Source: Tritrichomonas musculus
Lineage: Eukaryota; Parabasalia; Tritrichomonadida; Tritrichomonadidae
Assembly (NCBI GenBank): GCA_039105265.1
Contig: JAPFFF010000035.1
Coordinates: forward strand, 496,001 to 560,000
Length of the DNA: 64,000 bases
Reading direction: 5' to 3'
In this document: positions 21,186-31,781 of the stretch, in pieces
How the letters are laid out: each line of letters begins with the position of its first letter
How positions within the stretch are numbered: the first letter of the stretch is position 1
Notes under the pieces: model-generated
The model's database searches: none
Told to the model about the DNA's origin: nothing
Seen by the model: the letters and a program-made list of their open reading frames with translations, nothing else
Position numbers and translations under genes: made by a program

Positions 21186-22532
21186 TTAAAAACTGCATAA
21201 AATGGTTTTAATTTCCTGATCTGCATTTGTGATCTTTGCATTTATATCATTTCTCGCATTTTTTCGTATTTGCTCAATAATATTTATTGAAGATTCCCAT
21301 TTAGCTTCACTTTCTTGTTTGATTATTGATCCTTGTTGTTGAATTTCAGATTTGATTATATTTTGAATTCTATTTATTTCTTGGAGAATCTTTTTTTCAG
21401 CTTGATCATTGATGTTATGTATATCATCAATTGTTTTATTTATTATTTTATCCACTTCTTGTTGCATGTGGTCAGGTAATCTAGTAATTTCTTGTTCAAA
21501 ATCATTGATTAATTTAGGAACTTGTTGTTCAATTGTTCTATTCAATTCTTCTAATTGTTGTTTGGCCTTATTTAAAAGCTGTGAGTTATTAATTTCTTGT
21601 TCAATTTCTTCTGGAAGTTTATTTGCTTGATTACAAATTCTTTCTAGTTCAGTTTTATATTGAGCATGTATTTTCTCGATTTCTTCGATTGTATTTTGAA
21701 TTAGATTTTCAACTTTAATTCTGTTGATTTCTCTTTCAATTTTTTCAGGGAAATTATAAATTTCTTGATTAATATGATCTACTTGATTGTATATCCTGTT
21801 TACTTCCTGATTAATTTGATCGGGTATTTTATTAATTTCTTTTTCAGCTTGATCAACTACATTCATCATCTCTTGAACAGCAACATTCGGTAAGTTTTCA
21901 AACTGGTTATTAATTCTATCTAGTTCTCTAAATGTTTTTTCTTGAATTGTGTTTGCTTTTTGAATAGCATTGTTGAATTCTCTTATCAACTGATCTTGAA
22001 TTTTCTGAGGAAGATTCATTATTTCCATTTCTATTATCTCAGGAAGGTTAACAATTTGTGTATAAATATGATCAATTTTTTGAATATTTTGAATTACTTG
22101 TGTGCTAATATGTTCATATTCTCGTGTAACTTCGTTGATTGCTTTTCCAACAATTGGAATGTAACGACTACATACTCTTCCTATTTCACGATTGACTTTA
22201 TTATTGAATCTGTTCATTTCTCCAATAGCTCTGGAAGGCAAGCTGTTTACTTGATATATTAAATGATTAGCTTGATGAACAACTCGAGATGTTTCTCTGT
22301 TTAATTTCTTGACTGGATACATTACTCCTGGAGCAATTCTATCACCAACTCTTATTACTTCTCCTACAACACGTGTTGGAATATTGATAACTTCATTGGT
22401 CGCTTTTGTTACCAATTGGATTGGAGCAGAAACCACACGCTCTGCTACATGAACTGTCTGTGAAACAGCTCTTGTTGCAACATTAATTGGAGCTGAGACA
22501 GTTCTAACAATTGCTGATGGAGCACCACCCAT
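21186..22532 (-). CDS. Probable N-myristoylated coiled-coil protein
   Basis: This 448-residue protein begins MGGAPSAIV. Gly2 followed by Ser6 fits the N-myristoylation consensus, so membrane anchoring is likely. Residues 1-120 are basic and rich in Val/Arg/Thr, with a repeating 'xxVxxAPIxVxTxAV' character. From about 120 to the end it is a heptad-type coiled coil. Within it a motif of Asn/Leu-Pro followed by I(D/E)xEIxxI recurs about every 33-36 residues (NLPEIIEMEI, NLPQKIQDQL, NLPNVAVQEM, KIPDQINQEV, NFPEKIEREI, KLPEEIEQEI, RLPDHMQQEV). A structural role at a membrane is my inference. No family name is known to me. It is intact, and a TCACAAA initiator lies 21 bases before the ATG. Confidence 0.85.
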   Translation of the reverse strand: MGGAPSAIVRTVSAPINVATRAVSQTVHVAERVVSAPIQLVTKATNEVINIPTRVVGEVIRVGDRIAPGVMYPVKKLNRETSRVVHQANHLIYQVNSLPSRAIGEMNRFNNKVNREIGRVCSRYIPIVGKAINEVTREYEHISTQVIQNIQKIDHIYTQIVNLPEIIEMEIMNLPQKIQDQLIREFNNAIQKANTIQEKTFRELDRINNQFENLPNVAVQEMMNVVDQAEKEINKIPDQINQEVNRIYNQVDHINQEIYNFPEKIEREINRIKVENLIQNTIEEIEKIHAQYKTELERICNQANKLPEEIEQEINNSQLLNKAKQQLEELNRTIEQQVPKLINDFEQEITRLPDHMQQEVDKIINKTIDDIHNINDQAEKKILQEINRIQNIIKSEIQQQGSIIKQESEAKWESSINIIEQIRKNARNDINAKITNADQEIKTILCSF

Positions 22533-22548
22533 TTAAATATAATATTTA

Positions 22549-22556
22549 TTTTGTGA
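22549..22556 (-). promoter_or_regulatory. Candidate initiator (TCACAAA)
   Basis: The minus-strand TCACAAA sets the start A at 22554, 21 bases upstream of the coiled-coil gene's ATG. This matches the trichomonad initiator consensus and usual leader length. Confidence 0.45.
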
Positions 22557-22559
22557 AAT

Positions 22560-23040
22560 GCTTTTTTTTTTTTTTTTTTTTTTTTTTTTTGTCATTTGCA
22601 AAAAAATTTAGTTTTGAAAAAAATTCCAAAATTTTAAAAGTGATACGAACACTTTGGAAAAAAAAAAACAAGACATAGAAAATTTGCTATATTAGTAAAC
22701 TGGATAAGTTTTTGTTTATTTTTTTTTTTTTTTCCAAAATTCTTTTCAATGATTTTGTCTGGATAAGTTTTTGTTTATTTTGCAATTATATTTTGCTTTT
22801 TCGATTAAATTCAATAAAATCTTTCTTTGTAAAAAAACATTTGTAAGAAGAGAAATCGTAATTGATTGTTGTTAAAAAGTATCTTTATCAATAACAGTAG
22901 CCACCTACAACTTTTATTTTATTTTTACAACAATTCCTTATAATTATATTTTTTCTTATCATTATCATTAAAAAAACAAAAAAAAAAAAAGCAGAAAAAT
23001 AGAAATTTTTTAATAATAAATTATGTTTAAACATAATAAT
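22560..23040. other. Spacer with T runs
   Basis: A T run (22562-22590), a second T run near 22720, and the word ctggataagtttttgtttat repeated at about 22700 and 22760. No gene. Confidence 0.5.
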
Positions 23041-23905
23041 TAGCCAATATGAAAATCATCTTCAAAAGGATCATCTTCCATGTCAAAATTACGAAGAGCA
23101 TTATTGTAAGTGACACTAGTTGAACCACTTTCAATTGGATTGAGTTCTTCAAACATGTCACTGCTCGGCTGAAACCTCCTGCGTCGAATTATAAAGAAAG
23201 CAATTAAGACAACACCAAGAGCTACAGCACTTCCGACTGCTGCGAGAACTCCTCCAATAAACTTCCAATTTGTTTTTGATTGTGTATTCTGATTTATGTT
23301 AATAACGACATTGTCTCTAATTCAGTTCAATTTTCAGAATCAGGAATTTTTACAAGATCAGAATCATTCACTAAATCTAGTACTTTTACACCTTCCAATC
23401 ATTTTGATGCAACAAATACGTTTTCACCATCAAGTGAATTCACTCCGTCGCATATTTTCACTACATCTCACTATTTTTCGAAATCTGAAAAGTTTACTAG
23501 TTCATTTTACTTCACCAACACGAAGCAGTTCTCAGAAACAAAAGAATTCACAAGTTCACATAAGTTTACATCATCTGACAACTATAATGCAACTCATCCA
23601 TTTACTCCTTCTTCATCTTTCACAATTTCTAAAGAATTTACTCAATAGAGTCTTTTTTCAATGTCATTGACAATTTGTGAAATTTGAAGAATCGGTTAAC
23701 GGACTTGTCTCTGAGAAAAAAATGGATTTAGAAAAGAAAACAGAAGAAGTGAAATGAGAAGATGCAGTTAACGGACTAGATTCGGAAAACAAATTCGATT
23801 TATAAAAGAATGAAGACCATGAAAAATGGCCTGTTTCAGTGAAAACATTTGAAGAAGAAAAGTTATTCGAACGAGTGAAGAAAGAAGACTTTGTAAAATA
23901 TAAAA
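23041..23905 (-). pseudogene. Truncated Phe/Ser-repeat surface gene with an internal inversion
   Basis: Positions 23041-23322 match the 3' end of the intact gene at 35009-35290 almost base for base, covering tail, transmembrane helix and start of the stalk. Positions 23323-23675 match the next stalk segment (equivalent to about 35290-35640) but on the plus strand (FTRSESFTKSSTFTPSNHF). Positions 23676-23905 then return to the minus strand and match about 36076-36300. So 350 bp are flipped in place and the equivalent of about 35641-36075 is missing. The N-terminal half is absent. It is a dead copy, probably the product of recombination with its neighbour. Confidence 0.88.
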
Positions 23906-24127
23906 AAAAGAAGAAGATTCAAATTAATAATTTATAAACAAAATAGCATGACCCCATATTCATGCTTGTTTATAAAAAAATTTAAAAATATTTGTTTTCT
24001 TATTTAATACTGATTTTAACCATTAAATCCTTAATTATATCACCGTAGGAAGCCCATTAAGCAATTTGATTATCCAAATCAACCACTTTTAAGAATAAAT
24101 ATTAATCAAATAATAATCTCATTTTTG

Positions 24128-25482
24128 AAAATTTTCATTGATTCGCATTTATTTCAAAATCTAGATCAAAAAATTGATGAAAATAAGCAAAACATAAATT
24201 TTATTGAAGAATATCATAATCTTGATATCTTACAAACATCAGACAACTATGAATTTGATAATGAAACAATTCAATCTATCAATAAATATAAAAAATTACA
24301 AAATGTTCAAGAATTAATGAATATTTTAAATAATAAAAGTGATAAAGAAACAGTATCATTTGTCTTTGATAAACTTTGTAATGAATCGCTTGAACTATTT
24401 AAAGATCTGTGTAAAGAATGTATTTCAACTCAAAATCCAATTGCACATCATAAATACGCATTATCATTAATTTTTAATTCAGAAGAACATGAATCTAAAT
24501 ATTTTGATTCATGAATCAAATGGAAAAATACAAAAAAGCGCAGAGGCATCTTGAAGAATCAATCAATCTTGGATATGATTTATCTTTTTTTTCACTTTCT
24601 TTGCTTTATTATAAAATTTATAAAAATTTCACACATGCTTTAAATTCTGCAAAAAAAAGTGCAGAAAAAGGAGAAAAATATTCCAAATGTCTTCTTGGGT
24701 ATTTTATTGCTCATGGAATTGGAACAAATAAAGATTTATTAAAAGGAGTTTCAACTATTCTTGAGAGTAAAGCGGAAAACTTATATGAACAATTTGCAGC
24801 AGATATTGGAATTTATTACTCAAGAATAAACCAAGAAGAAAATCAAACAAGCATTTTTAAATGGTTTGAAAAAGCTTTCATTATGAAAAAGACAAGAGCA
24901 TCTATTAATAATTATGGAGTTTGTTTCATGAAAGGAATCGGCGTTGATAAAAATTATGAAAAAGCTAAAGAAATTTTAACGATTGGTGTTAATATAAATG
25001 ATTCAAATTCAATGCATTACCTAGCTTTTCTTTTAGAACAAACAGATAAAAAAGAATCTTTAAAATATTATAAATTATCAGCTGATCTAGGTGATCCAAG
25101 AATACAATTCATATATGCTACAAAAATTGAAGAAAACAATCAAAATTTGGCTCTTCAATATTACATTAAAGCTGCGAAAGGAAAAATTATTAAAGCACAA
25201 GAATTTCTTGCGTTGAAATATATAAAAGAAAATGATACAGAAAACATTTTCAATTATATTGCATGCAATATATCTTTACAGAACGAAACAATTCAATCAA
25301 GCATTTTATACTTTTTCAGTTATTTCTAAGTATAATCATCCAATTTCAATGTAATTCATTGCATTAATGAAATACAAAGGTGAAGGATGCATTAAAAATA
25401 AAGAAGAAGCATATAAAATGATGAAAAACTTATCTGATCATGGAGTTAATCGCGCCACCGATTTTCTTGAGTCATATTTTTA
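24128..25482 (+). pseudogene. Broken Sel1-repeat gene
   Basis: Three consecutive same-strand pieces make a degenerate Sel1 gene. The first has no ATG at its beginning and ends at 24514. The second starts in another frame (MEKYKKAQRHLEESINLGYD) and carries clear Sel1 units (NNYGVCFMKGIGVDKNYEKAKEI). The third resumes in yet another frame after about 25300 and ends ALMKYKGEGCIKNKEEAY and FLESYF. I count two frameshifts and one Gln-to-stop change. No kinase domain is present, so this is either the C-terminal half of a kinase-Sel1 gene or a plain Sel1 gene. Confidence 0.75.
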
Positions 25483-25857
25483 AAACAATAATAAAAAGTT
25501 TTATGAATTACAAAAAGTGATGTATATGATATTTTAATTAACTGGAAATTGTTAAAAAAAGGAATTTTTTAAAATGCTTTTTCTGGAAGAAACTCTGGTA
25601 TTAAGATATTTCTATCACAAAGAAATAATTATTTTCAAAGCATTTTTAAAAATTTGAATGATTTATTTTAAATTGAAAGAAAGAACCAAAAATTTTCAAT
25701 TTTGGTTAAAATTATTTTTAAGATATAACATTTTTTAAGAAATATTTTATATTAAAAATAAAAAAATAAATTTGTATATTTTGTTTTATGTTTTATAACT
25801 TAAAGTTACTTGAGAAATACTTTTACTATCAGTAAATAATTAATAATAAAAAAACTG
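25483..25857. other. AT-rich spacer
   Basis: Nothing recognisable beyond A/T runs. Confidence 0.5.
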
Positions 25858-28673
25858 GAACCATTTTCATTGAAAAAACATTCTCTCATATCACTATTAT
25901 TTTCAATTTTCAATTTAACAGTTATATCTTTTTCTCTCTTATCAAGCTATTCGATTTCTCCAATATTTACTGGCAATTCAAATTGTATTTTAAATTCTCA
26001 ATTTAAGTTTTTTTATTCAACTCTTTTATTTAATATAAAAAATTTACATTTGGAGAAAAGTACATTTTCTCATGGAATTGGTGCAGTTGTCATTTCAGAA
26101 AATACCAAGAAACTACATATTAAAGATGTAAATGAAAATTATGCTGATTTAGTATATACTTCCGAAAATATAACTTACATTGCTAATGAAAATAATGAGG
26201 TAACAAAAACCGTGTTTATTATTCGTGATTGTCTTTTTTTACAAATGCAAGTCAGTGAGAAAGATGCCTTAATCCAATTTACAGGAAATCCAACAGTTTA
26301 TATAACTAGTCTAACATTTGATGCTTGCAAAGTCAAGAAAAGTTTAATATACCTTAATTCGAAAGCCACCACTTTATCACACATATGCTGCTCTAAATTG
26401 CATAAAATAGATGGCTCTGATGCACTTTTTCTATATTCAAGTACAAAAGTAAGTTCATTCTTTAAAATGGTTTATTCAACAATCACCGGAACAAATGAAT
26501 ATATGTCCAATGTACAGAGGATAATGTACTTTCATGGAACAAGTGCATTTAAAGTTCAATGTATGAATGTTTCCAATTTTATTATTGATGAACAAGACAC
26601 ATATGAAATATTTGAATTTACATCGCCTTCCTGTCTTCATATGTTAATGAATACATATCATGATCTAGATGGCAATGCAATCTTTATTATAAGTAATTCA
26701 ATGTTAGAAAGACAAAATGGTTTTTATATTGCTAATAATAACTTTTTGAATAACAAGTTTTACAAAGGTTGCCTATCTTTGAAATTGGCAAGGGATTCTT
26801 ATATTTATATAACTGATTGTGCTTTCACATGTCAAGATGGTTCAACTGGAAATTTCATTAATAGATATGAAGGAGGTGATTCAAAAAGAGTGATGATTGT
26901 CAATTGTGTTTTCAGTAAAAATTTGAATGATTTTAATCATGGTTGGGCAGAATCACAAAATTGTAAAGTTGAAGAGCCAACAAAAAATGTGCTTGCACAT
27001 TACGTTGTTGAAGGATACTGTGATGGTGTAGTTCATGAGCATGCTTATGGATGTAATAATGATACTTGTCCTGCTGATAAAGGTTGTGAAGCAAATGCAT
27101 TCAAATTTCCTTCAGATGAAGTTTCTTATACTGAAAAATTTCATAGTGACATTGATACTCCTACACCAAGTCCAACCGTGGCCTTCAGTCAAGCAAATTC
27201 ACATTTTCAAAGATTTTCACAAAATCAAGTAAATTTACAAAATCTGATTATTTTACAAGATCAAAGTCATTCACAAAATCTGCCATTTTTTCGAAATCCA
27301 AAGAATTTACAAAATCTACTGTTTTTACAAGTTCTAAAGATTTCACTAAAACAAGTGGTTTTACAAAGACAATCGGGTTCACCGAAACTAGTGGTTTTTC
27401 TAATACTGATTTGTTTTCGAAATCTAAGTTTTTCTCAAAATCAAGCGATTTTTCAAAATCTGGAGATTTTACTAATTCGATTTCTTTTTCTTGTTCTGAA
27501 GGATTCACCAAAACAAATTTATTTTCAGAGACAGAAAAGTTTTCCAAATCTGACTTGTTTTCAAAATCAGAACATTTTTCTGAATCAACTTTTTTTTCAA
27601 TGTCAAAAAACTTTTCTAAATCTGATTTTTTTTCAAATTCCAAGTTTTTTTCATCTTCACTTGGATTTTCAGATACTAGTGATTTTTCAAGATCTGAGTT
27701 ATTTTCAGGTTCTTTAAATTTCACTCAATCACATATATTTTCTCCTTCGTTACATTTTGATGCCACACATACTTTTACACCATCAAATGCATTCACTTTG
27801 TCAGAAGAATTCAATGCATCATTGATCTTTTCAAGCTCTTTTTACTTCACTTTATCAACTCAATTCACATATTCTACTGAATTTACTCCATCTGTTCAAT
27901 TTGCAGAAACGGTAATTTTCACATTTTCAGATCACTTCACACAATCCAAATATTTCACATATTCAAATAAATTCAGTGATTCTGACAGTTTCACAAAATC
28001 ATTGATTTTTTCTGACTCAAGGACATTTACACCATCTAATCACTTCGATGCAACACATTCTTTTACTCCATCATTATCATTTACTGAATCAAATCCATTT
28101 AGTGAATCATATGATTTCACTTCATCAAGACCATTTACCATCTCAAATTATTTTACTAGTTCTAAGTCATTCACTCTTTCTAATAAATTCACAAAATCCT
28201 ATCCCTTTACACCTTCAAATCACTTCACCTCATCTGGACCATTTATCAGTTCAAACAAATTTACATCATCCAGAACATTTACTGGATCAAATTCATTTAC
28301 TTCTTCTTTGAGCTTCACTTCATCAAGAACGTTTACTCATTCAGAAAAATTCAATTCTTCAATGGCTTTTACATCATCAAAAACTTTGCGCAACAATGTT
28401 GCTATTAACATAAGTTCTGATCAAAAAGGAAGAAATTGGAAAGTCATCGGTGGAGCTATTGCAGCTTCAATATTTGCAGTTGGAATTATTATTGCCATTA
28501 TCGCATTTATCATTTTTCGACACAGAAGGTATCAACAGAGCAGCGATATGTTCGAAGAACTAAACCCAGTTGAAGACATTCATTCTAGTATCACATACAA
28601 CAATGTGCTCCATGGCCTAGATATGGAAGATGATCCATTTGAAGATGATTTTAACGATCATCATCATCATTAA
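25858..28673 (+). pseudogene. Phe/Ser-repeat surface protein gene, start codon lost and one frameshift
   Basis: This is a paralogue of the gene at 35009-37705. A hydrophobic leader (HSLISLLFSIFNLTVISFSLL) has TTG where the paralogue has ATG. Next comes a beta-helix-like ectodomain of about 420 residues with matching Cys-rich end (GCNNDTCPADKGCEANAF). Near 27205 one base appears to be missing, and the frame slips out of the stalk repeat. The repeat (FTKSxxFSxS, FTPSNHFDATxTFTPS) continues open in the other frame to a transmembrane helix and the tail MEDDPFEDDFNDHHHH, ending at 28673. The rest is well preserved, so either the damage is recent or one of these two changes is a sequence error. Confidence 0.75.
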
Positions 28674-28905
28674 TTTATCAAATTGTAACAAAAAACTCTT
28701 TTAAGAATAAAGCTCGCTAATAAAAGTTTATTACAAATTGGCTTTCCTCTGCATTTGTCAATTGCAAATATTATTATAAAAATTTAATAAATATCAACAG
28801 ATACTAATTTTATATCGTAACGTTATTTTTTTTTAAAATTTAAAATATAAAAATCTAATTTTCTAAATATGTATTGAAGATAATTTATTATAAATTATAT
28901 CCATA

Positions 28906-29115
28906 CAGTAGTGTTTTTAATATGGTAACGGTATTTAAAGTGGTAACGCTTTTTTTTTAGAAAAAAAAAATATAAAAATACAAAATTTAATTTTTTTCAA
29001 CATAAAACAGAGTTTATTTAAATTAAATTATATAATAATATTTACCATTATTTATATGATATTAATCACAAGGTTGTGTATCTATCTGTCTCAAATCACC
29101 AAAGTTTTTCGTCAA
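28906..29115 (+). repeat. Left terminal inverted repeat
   Basis: Near-perfect inverted match to 30423-30630, unusually long for this superfamily. Confidence 0.92.
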
Positions 29116-30422
29116 CCAATTTAAAAAGTTAAAATCAAATTACTTCATTACCTTTTTAAAATTTTTGATATTTTCTTATATAATTAGTTTAGCATCTATT
29201 CATCATTCATAATTTATTCATCATTTAATTATAAATGATAAATACTTTCTTTTGAAAAATAAAAAATATTTAAAAAATGTAACCATTTTCATAAGTGTTT
29301 ATACAAAATAAAAAATTCTTATGAGTGCTTTTGATTATTTCCTTAAATCCTTTTTATATTTGATTGTATATTAGAAGAATTTTATTATTTTACTATACTA
29401 TTTACTTTTAACTCAAGCATAATGCTTTTTATAGGTCAAATGAATATGCTTTGAATGGCTCAATTTAAATTGAATTATAACCTAAATTAGAAGATTGATC
29501 AATTTATCTTTATTATATAAATATATAGTTTATTGCGCTGTATTATTAAAATAATAACATAAAAGTAATAATCTATACTAGAAGTTTCCTATTCTTATAA
29601 TGATCTCAAAAACTGAAAAATACATAGTTGTAAGCAAAAAAATTTCATAATTTTTCTCTTTCTCACCAAAAAGAATCAAAAGGATGTAATATCGAATTTT
29701 AGTTCGATATTATATCAATTCAATGATTTTGATAATAAAAAACGATGAATTATCTAATGATTATAATATGATTATTTTTTCTTTAAAAATCGAATTTGAA
29801 AAAGTATCAATGAAATTTATTAATGAAATAAATATGTATATAAAATGCTGAAACATAAGAGATAAAAATTGTCTAAAAAAAACAAAATTTGAATATTTGT
29901 TTTGCTGTTCGTTTATATTTTTTGGACGTTTATCAATTAATGAAGATAAACCATTATCTTGTGCAAAACATATTATCTTATTGCATTATATCAATATATA
30001 AATATGTTTTAATAGTTTTTAACTAATTTTTAATTTGTAATTTTCTGTAATCTGTTATGTTGTCGGGATAAAGATAGCGCAAAATTGAAAGATGATGAAA
30101 AAGTTCTCTCAATAAGTCTCAGAATGAAAATCAACTCTGACTTCTAATAAGTTAAATACATCTTTAAATGCAAATATGTTTTTATAAATATTATTTATAA
30201 ATAACAACATTTTATCGATAAATGAATCAATTCTTTATCATGAAAAGTAAACGGTCACCAAAAAATCAAAGATATACTCGTTTTTATAGTCAATAATTTT
30301 ATTTTTACAAATTTAACTAATAATTATTAATATTCTCATAATATATAATATGTTTATATTCTTAAATAAAATATTACTTTGATGTACATGTTTAAAATCA
30401 TGCTTTAATTTTTTTCTTTGAT

Positions 30423-30630
30423 TGACGAAAAACTTTGGTGATTTGAGACAGATAGATACACAACCTTGTGATTAATATCATATAAATAATGGTAAATATT
30501 ATTATATAATTTAATTTAAATAAACTCTGTTTTATGTTGAAAAAAATTAAATTTTGTATTTTTATATTTTTTTTTCTAAAAAAAAAGCGTTACCACTTTA
30601 AATACCGTTACCATATTAAAAACACTACTG
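30423..30630 (-). repeat. Right terminal inverted repeat
   Basis: Inverted partner of 28906-29115. Confidence 0.92.
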
Positions 30631-31399
30631 TATATTTTTTACGTAATAAGTAATATATCATATCATAATAAATATGAGATTCTTCAATATTGAGTGAGTT
30701 TTTCATTAAATTAATCAAAAAAATAAAAAAGAATTATTTCATGATACATCGAATTACCTTTCAATTTAAACAAATTTATAGCATCTATATGCAATATCGC
30801 TTAATATTTCTTCATAGTGATTAATTGTAAAACTATTCGATTGTAATAAAATAGAACAAAACAAAATTAAACGACCGTTTAAAATTATATTAAAAAATAA
30901 AATATCGTATTTCTATGAATAATCCTTATTATATTTAAAAGAATACCAAATTTTTAGATTTATAGACATAATACAATACATTTATAACTCTAACATTTAC
31001 TTTTGAATTCAAAAAGATCGTTCAACTAATTTTGTTTTTCAAATATAGAATCAAAATCAAGGTGATCTATTTTTAAAAGCTTCCTATAGGATTTTTTCTA
31101 AAATAACAAATATGCCACAATAGTTGACAGTTAACTATATCATGGATGAATAGGAAGGAAAACAAAAAAAGTTTGATCGTTCGAATAACTGCAAAAAGTT
31201 TTTAATTCTTATTTTGGGCCAAATTTTTGTTTACCATTTTCAGAAGCAATGCATTTGAAAACTTTACGAAGTTTCTTCCGAGAACTCGTTATTTTTCTTC
31301 ATCAATTTATCTGTCCTGTTTTCAATAATGTGGATGCTTTTATTTTTTTGTCAGGTTTATTGCAAGTGTTATTATCGGCATTAATATAAATTTTTTTAC
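30631..31399. other. AT-rich spacer
   Basis: No gene or repeat family seen. Confidence 0.5.
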
Positions 31400-31583
31400 A
31401 GGTGTAATTATTTCCAATAAAAAATAACTGATTGATGAATCAAAACCTTTGATAATGATGAACAGTTTTCAAAAGCTAATTCTTTTATTTTTGTAATGGA
31501 TGGTGGAGTTTTGAATTCTTTTAATGATTTGCAATTTCTAAAGGCAAAGTGTCCAATTGAACCTGGAATTTTCCGTTACAAAA
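31400..31583 (-). pseudogene. Stray copy of an LRR_5 segment of the downstream ankyrin-LRR gene
   Basis: About 180 bp match 32166-32330 in the same orientation with only a handful of differences, including an altered A run that shifts the frame. It covers roughly two LRR_5 units and starts and stops abruptly. It is a recent partial duplication lying just beyond the 3' end of its source gene. Confidence 0.85.
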
Positions 31584-31608
31584 GTGAAACAGGTGTAATA
31601 AAAGCAGG

Positions 31609-31649
31609 ATTATCCGAAGTTTTATAATAGTAAGAATACTTCGGATAAT
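31609..31649. terminator. Perfect 12-bp hairpin
   Basis: attatccgaagt and acttcggataat pair perfectly across a 17-base loop between the duplicated LRR scrap and the 3' end of the ankyrin-LRR gene. Whether it acts in transcript 3' end formation is unknown; it may be a tiny foldback relic. Confidence 0.3.
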
Positions 31650-31781
31650 TCCTATAGAGATCTAAAATAAATGAACAAAAAAATTATATGTTATTTAATA
31701 TAAAAATCAATTTTGTTTTTGGTTTATTAATAAACTTTGAATCTTTTTTTGGATTGATTGTTGTAAATGATTATGAAATTT

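Larger units (their letters stand above)
28906..30630. mobile_element. Non-autonomous Tc1/pogo-like element with 209-bp inverted ends
   Basis: The 1725-bp element starts cagtagtgtttttaatatgg and ends with the exact inverse, flanked by TA on both sides (28904-28905, 30631-30632). The ends match for about 209 bp, with length changes only in A/T runs. The TA duplication and CAGT-type termini point to the Tc1/mariner/pogo superfamily. The 1.3-kb interior has no open frame, so it must be moved by a transposase encoded elsewhere. Confidence 0.85.

Noticed and set aside
27035-27724. Alternative frames on both strands across the stalk of the damaged surface gene
   Set aside because: By-products of the Phe/Ser repeat, which lacks stops in other frames.
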